In this document: one piece after another, positions 31,055 to 34,135 of the stretch
How the letters are laid out: every line of letters starts with the position of its first letter
Numbering within the stretch: position 1 is the first letter of the stretch
DNA from: UBA10677 sp045654245
GTDB taxonomy: Bacteria > Bacillota > Clostridia > Christensenellales > Pumilibacteraceae
Assembly (NCBI GenBank): GCA_045654245.1
Contig: JAZOMX010000031.1
Span: forward strand, 1 to 34,135
Length of the DNA: 34,135 nt
Direction of reading: 5' to 3'
Notes under the pieces: model-generated
Told to the model about the DNA's origin: nothing
Databases searched by the model: none
The model's input: only the letters and a program-made list of their open reading frames with translations
Made by a program: the position numbers and the translations under genes

Positions 31055-31960
31055 ATGCACGATATAGTAATTATAGGCGCAGGGACGGCAGGAATGACTG
31101 CCGCCCTGTATGCTCTAAGAAACGGAAAAACGGTATTGCTTTTAGAGGGAAACTGCTACGGTGGACAAATAGCGAATTCGCCGAGAGTAGAGAATTACCC
31201 CTCGATAAAGGAGATTTCGGGCGCGGAGTTTTCGGATAACCTATTCGACCAAGTAACCTCGCTCGGAGCGGATTTTGAACTTGAAAAAGCAGAAAAGATA
31301 GAGAAAATGGCGGACGGAACTTTCGTCGTAACTACCGATTACGGCAAGCGCGAGGGAAGAGCGGTAGTAATCGCTACGGGCGTTAAGCACAAAAAACTAG
31401 GCGTGCCGGGCGAGGACGAGTATATCGGAAAGGGCGTAAGTTATTGCGCCGTTTGTGACGGAGCGTTCTACGAGGGAGAAGAAGTTGCGCTCGTGGGAGA
31501 TGCTAACACCGCTTTGCAGTACTCGATTTTGCTATCTAATTACTGCAAAAAAGTTTACGTTTGTACTTGGATGGACAAGTTTTTTGCCGACAAAGCGCTC
31601 GTTGATACCTTGTTAAAGCGCGAAAACGTCGAGTGGATTAAAAACGTTAGTTGCACGGCGCTCGTTGGTGAGGACGAACTTTCCGCAGTCGAGTTCGAAC
31701 ATACCCAAACTAAAGAAAAAATGGTTCTTCCCGTAAAGGCTTGTTTCGTAGCAATCGGTCAAATTCCCGACAATAAGGCGTTTGAAAGTGTTGTTGAACT
31801 CGATAAAGCAGGTTATATCGTGGCTAGCGAGGACACCAAGACCAAGACGGACGGAGTTTTCGTTGCAGGCGATTGCAGAGTGAAAGGCGTTCGCCAACTC
31901 ACCACCGCCGTAGCAGACGGAGCAACTTCGGCTATGATGGCTTGTAGATATATTGATTAA
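31055..31960 (+). CDS. trxB: Thioredoxin reductase-like flavoprotein, atypical pyridine-nucleotide site
   Basis: A 301-residue FAD disulfide reductase. The FAD-binding GAGTAGMTAALYALR (8-22), the redox pair CAVC (C131, C134), and the terminal FAD motif GVFVAGDCRVKGVRQ are all intact. The second nucleotide-binding region is unusual: the expected GxGxxA reads VGDANTALQYS (147-157), and the HRRxxxRA arginines that bind the 2'-phosphate of NADPH are replaced in VYVCTWMDKFFA. NADPH use is therefore doubtful; ferredoxin-dependent (FFTR/DTR-like) or NADH-dependent reduction is possible. It follows nrdD by six bases and probably reduces the fused redoxin. Confidence 0.9.
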   Translation: MHDIVIIGAGTAGMTAALYALRNGKTVLLLEGNCYGGQIANSPRVENYPSIKEISGAEFSDNLFDQVTSLGADFELEKAEKIEKMADGTFVVTTDYGKREGRAVVIATGVKHKKLGVPGEDEYIGKGVSYCAVCDGAFYEGEEVALVGDANTALQYSILLSNYCKKVYVCTWMDKFFADKALVDTLLKRENVEWIKNVSCTALVGEDELSAVEFEHTQTKEKMVLPVKACFVAIGQIPDNKAFESVVELDKAGYIVASEDTKTKTDGVFVAGDCRVKGVRQLTTAVADGATSAMMACRYID

Positions 31961-31973
31961 TCCCCAAAATAAT

Positions 31974-32014
31974 AAAAAAGTGACGGTTTTGACTAAAAAA
32001 TCGTTACTTTTTTT
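31974..32014 (+). terminator. Terminator after the TrxB-like gene
   Basis: AAAAAAGTGACGGTTTT (31974-31990) pairs with AAAAATCGTTACTTTTTT (31996-32013) through two G-U pairs, ending in a T run. Confidence 0.85.
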
Positions 32015-32023
32015 ATGTTTTAC

Positions 32024-32053
32024 TTGACAAAACTAAAGCGTGAGTTGTATAAT
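32024..32053 (+). promoter_or_regulatory. Promoter of the secreted-protein gene
   Basis: TTGACA (32024-32029), 18-bp spacer, TATAAT (32048-32053): both boxes are full consensus, so the gene should be highly expressed. Confidence 0.85.
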
Positions 32054-32063
32054 ATTTTTAATA

Positions 32064-32092
32064 TTATATCCACAAAGTATAGGTGGATATAA
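32064..32092 (+). repeat. 5'-UTR hairpin of the secreted-protein mRNA
   Basis: TTATATCCAC (32064-32073) pairs exactly with GTGGATATAA (32083-32092) around a nine-base loop. It would lie within a few bases of the 5' end of the mRNA, a place where hairpins often protect against decay. AAGGAG follows at 32108-32113. Confidence 0.7.
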
Positions 32093-32123
32093 AATAAAAT
32101 TTTATATAAGGAGAAAAAGGAAA

Positions 32124-34135
32124 ATGAGAAAGAAAAAAAGTCTCGTAGTGTCGTTAGTACTTGCTTTCGCGCTAATGCTTTCTGCACCTTTTGCGCTTGC
32201 TTTTAACAAAGACAAGAGCGCAAAAGCAGAAATAACCGGCGCAGTAGACGGCACAGGATTTTTCGTGAACACGACGGAAAGTGATACTTACAAGTCTTGG
32301 TTTGACCCGTTCGTAGCGACGCAAGCCAACGGTTTAGCCGCTGAGTTTTCAAAGTGGGAAAACAAAGGCGTAGTAGTTCCGCTTGCAAAGAATAGCCAAA
32401 GTGGAAGTTACAATGACGAAACTTTAAATTCACTTGTCGCAAGAAAAATAAAGACGGTTGACCTTGACGTTACTAACGCAACGAAAGATAACGCTCTTAT
32501 TTCGTTTGCACCTATTGGAGAGGGTGGTACGCTTAGAGTTTATCTCGTTAAAATAACCGACGGCACTAATGCGATTAACGTTTACCTCAACTATGGTAAC
32601 ACGAATTCCGCCGCTGCTAGTGCTTATTTATACACGGCTACAACCGGTATGTTCGTTCAAGCGAGTGGACAAAGCAAGATTGGTGGACTTTCTGACGGCG
32701 CAACCGGAACGTTTGTAGAAAGAACGTTCGACGCAGTTGGCAGCGAGACCGATCCTCTTTTCGAAAGTTCCGTAACTAGCGGATACTTAAACACGACCAA
32801 GGGAGAACTCGTTAGCATTTATTACGACGCTACCGAAAAAGCAATTTACACCGACAACGCTAGCGGAGTAAAAACGCTCGTTCGTGACCTTGACGCAACT
32901 GACGTAACCAACGGCGAAGACACCGCGTTTGCAGGATTTAGTGGTAACGTAACGATTGAAATTACGCATGCAACCGGTGGTGGCTACGTTACTGATCCTA
33001 CTAAAAATGGTTTCATTGGTAACAGAATTCCTACTTCGCATTACGGATTAGCAGTAACCACGCTTAATGGCATTGACCTTGCTCATAACGGACTTGGCTA
33101 TCTTGCAAGTTACGACCTTACCGGCACGACCATTACCCCCGGCGCTTACGCTTTTGGCGCAGAGACTCTAGTGGCTGTTGGTGACGCAGTAACTCTTCCT
33201 GCTCTTGAAAGAGAGGACGGAGAAGACCTTGCAAGCGGTGAGGCTGACGGTTGGACTACCACCGTTTACAACGCAAGCAAAGAAGACGTAACGGCTACTG
33301 CTTTGTCAGGCGATACCTTTACCGCTACCGAGGCAGGTAAATACGTTGTTTGCAGAACAAAAACTGTGGACGAAACGACTACTTATGTTTCTTACACTTA
33401 CAACGCAGTTCAAGGTGGCTTTGAAAACGAAATTGCAAATATCTTCGACACCAAGGCAACCGACGGCGCAGGTAAAGCAAAAGTTTCTCTTCCCGTTGAT
33501 TTAACTACCGGCACGGCTGTTTCTACCTTGGTAGGCGAAAAAAAGACGGTAAAACTTGCTTACGATAAGGTTCCTGTTGTCAACGAAACGCCTAGCAAGG
33601 CTACCGATTATCTTAACCGTTCCATTGCTACGGTAAAATCGGTAAATATTTCCGACAATACTAAGAGCGACTCGCTTATTTCGCTTTTTGTTAAAGACAT
33701 CAACGACATAGCATCTTTGGCAGTTGTAGTAACCGAAGTTGCTGATCCGTCTAATGGATTTGTAGTATCGGGTTGGGTTGGCACTGCTGCGGAGACCATG
33801 ACCAGAGCGTCGGCAAATGCGTTTACTCAAAATCCTTTTGGAACGAGAGGAAGTAGTGGCGACACAAATAGCCATACGTTAGCAGTTAGTGGTTCAAACT
33901 TTGCTACTATCGTACACAAGTTCGCTTATGATAAAGCAGAAAACGCTATTTATATTAACGATAAACTTATTCGTGACTTTGACGCAACGGGCGCCGACGC
34001 TTGGAAGAACGGCGCTAACTCTAACTATGAGCCCAACAAAACTGATCCCGTTTGGGAAGGTTTTAAGACGGACGAAGTTCAAGTTCATATCGTTACTCTC
34101 GTAGGCGCAGGTGACGTTTACGTTACCAACCTTGA
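32124..34135 (+). CDS. Secreted repeat protein (3' partial), unknown function
   Basis: The frame stays open to the end of the window, giving 670 residues without a stop. It starts with a clear signal peptide: RKKK, a hydrophobic core, and a likely cleavage after ALA near residue 26. Two related modules are visible. One starts at TVDLDV (111) and holds YYDATEKAIY, LVRDLDATD and GFSGNVTIEI. The other starts at TVKSVNI (503) and holds AYDKAENAIYIN, LIRDFDATG and GFKTDEVQVHI. Between them (about 345-435) is an Ig-like stretch rich in Thr, Val and Ala (VAVGDAVTLPAL through VSYTYNAV). The modules look like jelly-roll or lectin-like beta domains. Codon use matches its neighbours. It is probably an abundant surface or exported protein, perhaps glycan-binding; anchoring cannot be judged without the C-terminus. 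Confidence 0.85.
   Translation, partial: MRKKKSLVVSLVLAFALMLSAPFALAFNKDKSAKAEITGAVDGTGFFVNTTESDTYKSWFDPFVATQANGLAAEFSKWENKGVVVPLAKNSQSGSYNDETLNSLVARKIKTVDLDVTNATKDNALISFAPIGEGGTLRVYLVKITDGTNAINVYLNYGNTNSAAASAYLYTATTGMFVQASGQSKIGGLSDGATGTFVERTFDAVGSETDPLFESSVTSGYLNTTKGELVSIYYDATEKAIYTDNASGVKTLVRDLDATDVTNGEDTAFAGFSGNVTIEITHATGGGYVTDPTKNGFIGNRIPTSHYGLAVTTLNGIDLAHNGLGYLASYDLTGTTITPGAYAFGAETLVAVGDAVTLPALEREDGEDLASGEADGWTTTVYNASKEDVTATALSGDTFTATEAGKYVVCRTKTVDETTTYVSYTYNAVQGGFENEIANIFDTKATDGAGKAKVSLPVDLTTGTAVSTLVGEKKTVKLAYDKVPVVNETPSKATDYLNRSIATVKSVNISDNTKSDSLISLFVKDINDIASLAVVVTEVADPSNGFVVSGWVGTAAETMTRASANAFTQNPFGTRGSSGDTNSHTLAVSGSNFATIVHKFAYDKAENAIYINDKLIRDFDATGADAWKNGANSNYEPNKTDPVWEGFKTDEVQVHIVTLVGAGDVYVTNL

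Overview
The window looks like a chromosomal segment from an anaerobic, probably gut-associated member of the Bacillota (Clostridia; lineage not identifiable by eye). The reasons are strong AGGAG-type ribosome binding sites, near-consensus sigma-A promoters, Bacillota-style neighbourhoods (a yycJ homologue near rlmH; a glmU-like gene next to prs), and oxygen-sensitive enzymes (class III ribonucleotide reductase, Fe-S class I fumarase). No tRNA, rRNA, CRISPR array, phage or transposase gene was found.

Layout. 1-982 is the end of a sugar ABC transporter binding protein. 1185-9001 is an apparent operon: P-type ATPase, galactokinase, a large membrane-anchored protein of unknown function, and recF. 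9067-10292 holds a small Xre-type repressor facing a membrane protein across an operator-rich promoter. 10318-10659 is a gene-free block of chained small hairpins that appears to sit inside a split terminator. 10664-12348 (minus) encodes a lipid kinase and an AlsE/Rpe-type epimerase. 12458-13873 encodes an ABC-ATPase-like protein lacking Walker A, and a SHOCT membrane protein. 13947-19626 is an AraC regulator divergent from a five-gene cluster (Gfo/Idh oxidoreductase, two xylose-isomerase-like TIM barrels, a second Gfo/Idh, ThuA). That set fits oxidative (3-keto) sugar or glycoside catabolism. A Pr6Pr-like membrane protein and the two fumarase subunits (minus strand) follow.

21846-25550 carries a YycJ-like metallo-hydrolase, two CPBP membrane proteases, rlmH and tadA, packed as one unit. 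25617-27615 is a degenerate GlmU-like protein followed by prs. 27722-31960 is a deoxynucleotide-synthesis locus: nrdG, an nrdD fused to a C-terminal redoxin, and a TrxB-like flavoenzyme without the usual NADPH motifs. Three NrdR-box-like sites lie over the nrdD promoter. The window ends inside a secreted protein with a diverged internal duplication.

The most interesting items are the NrdD-redoxin/TrxB-like set, the catabolic cluster, the two pseudoenzyme-like proteins (GlmU-like and ABC-like), two promoters placed so close to the start codon that the mRNAs should be leaderless, and the hairpin element interrupting a terminator. All calls come from reading motifs and gene context; no database search was run.
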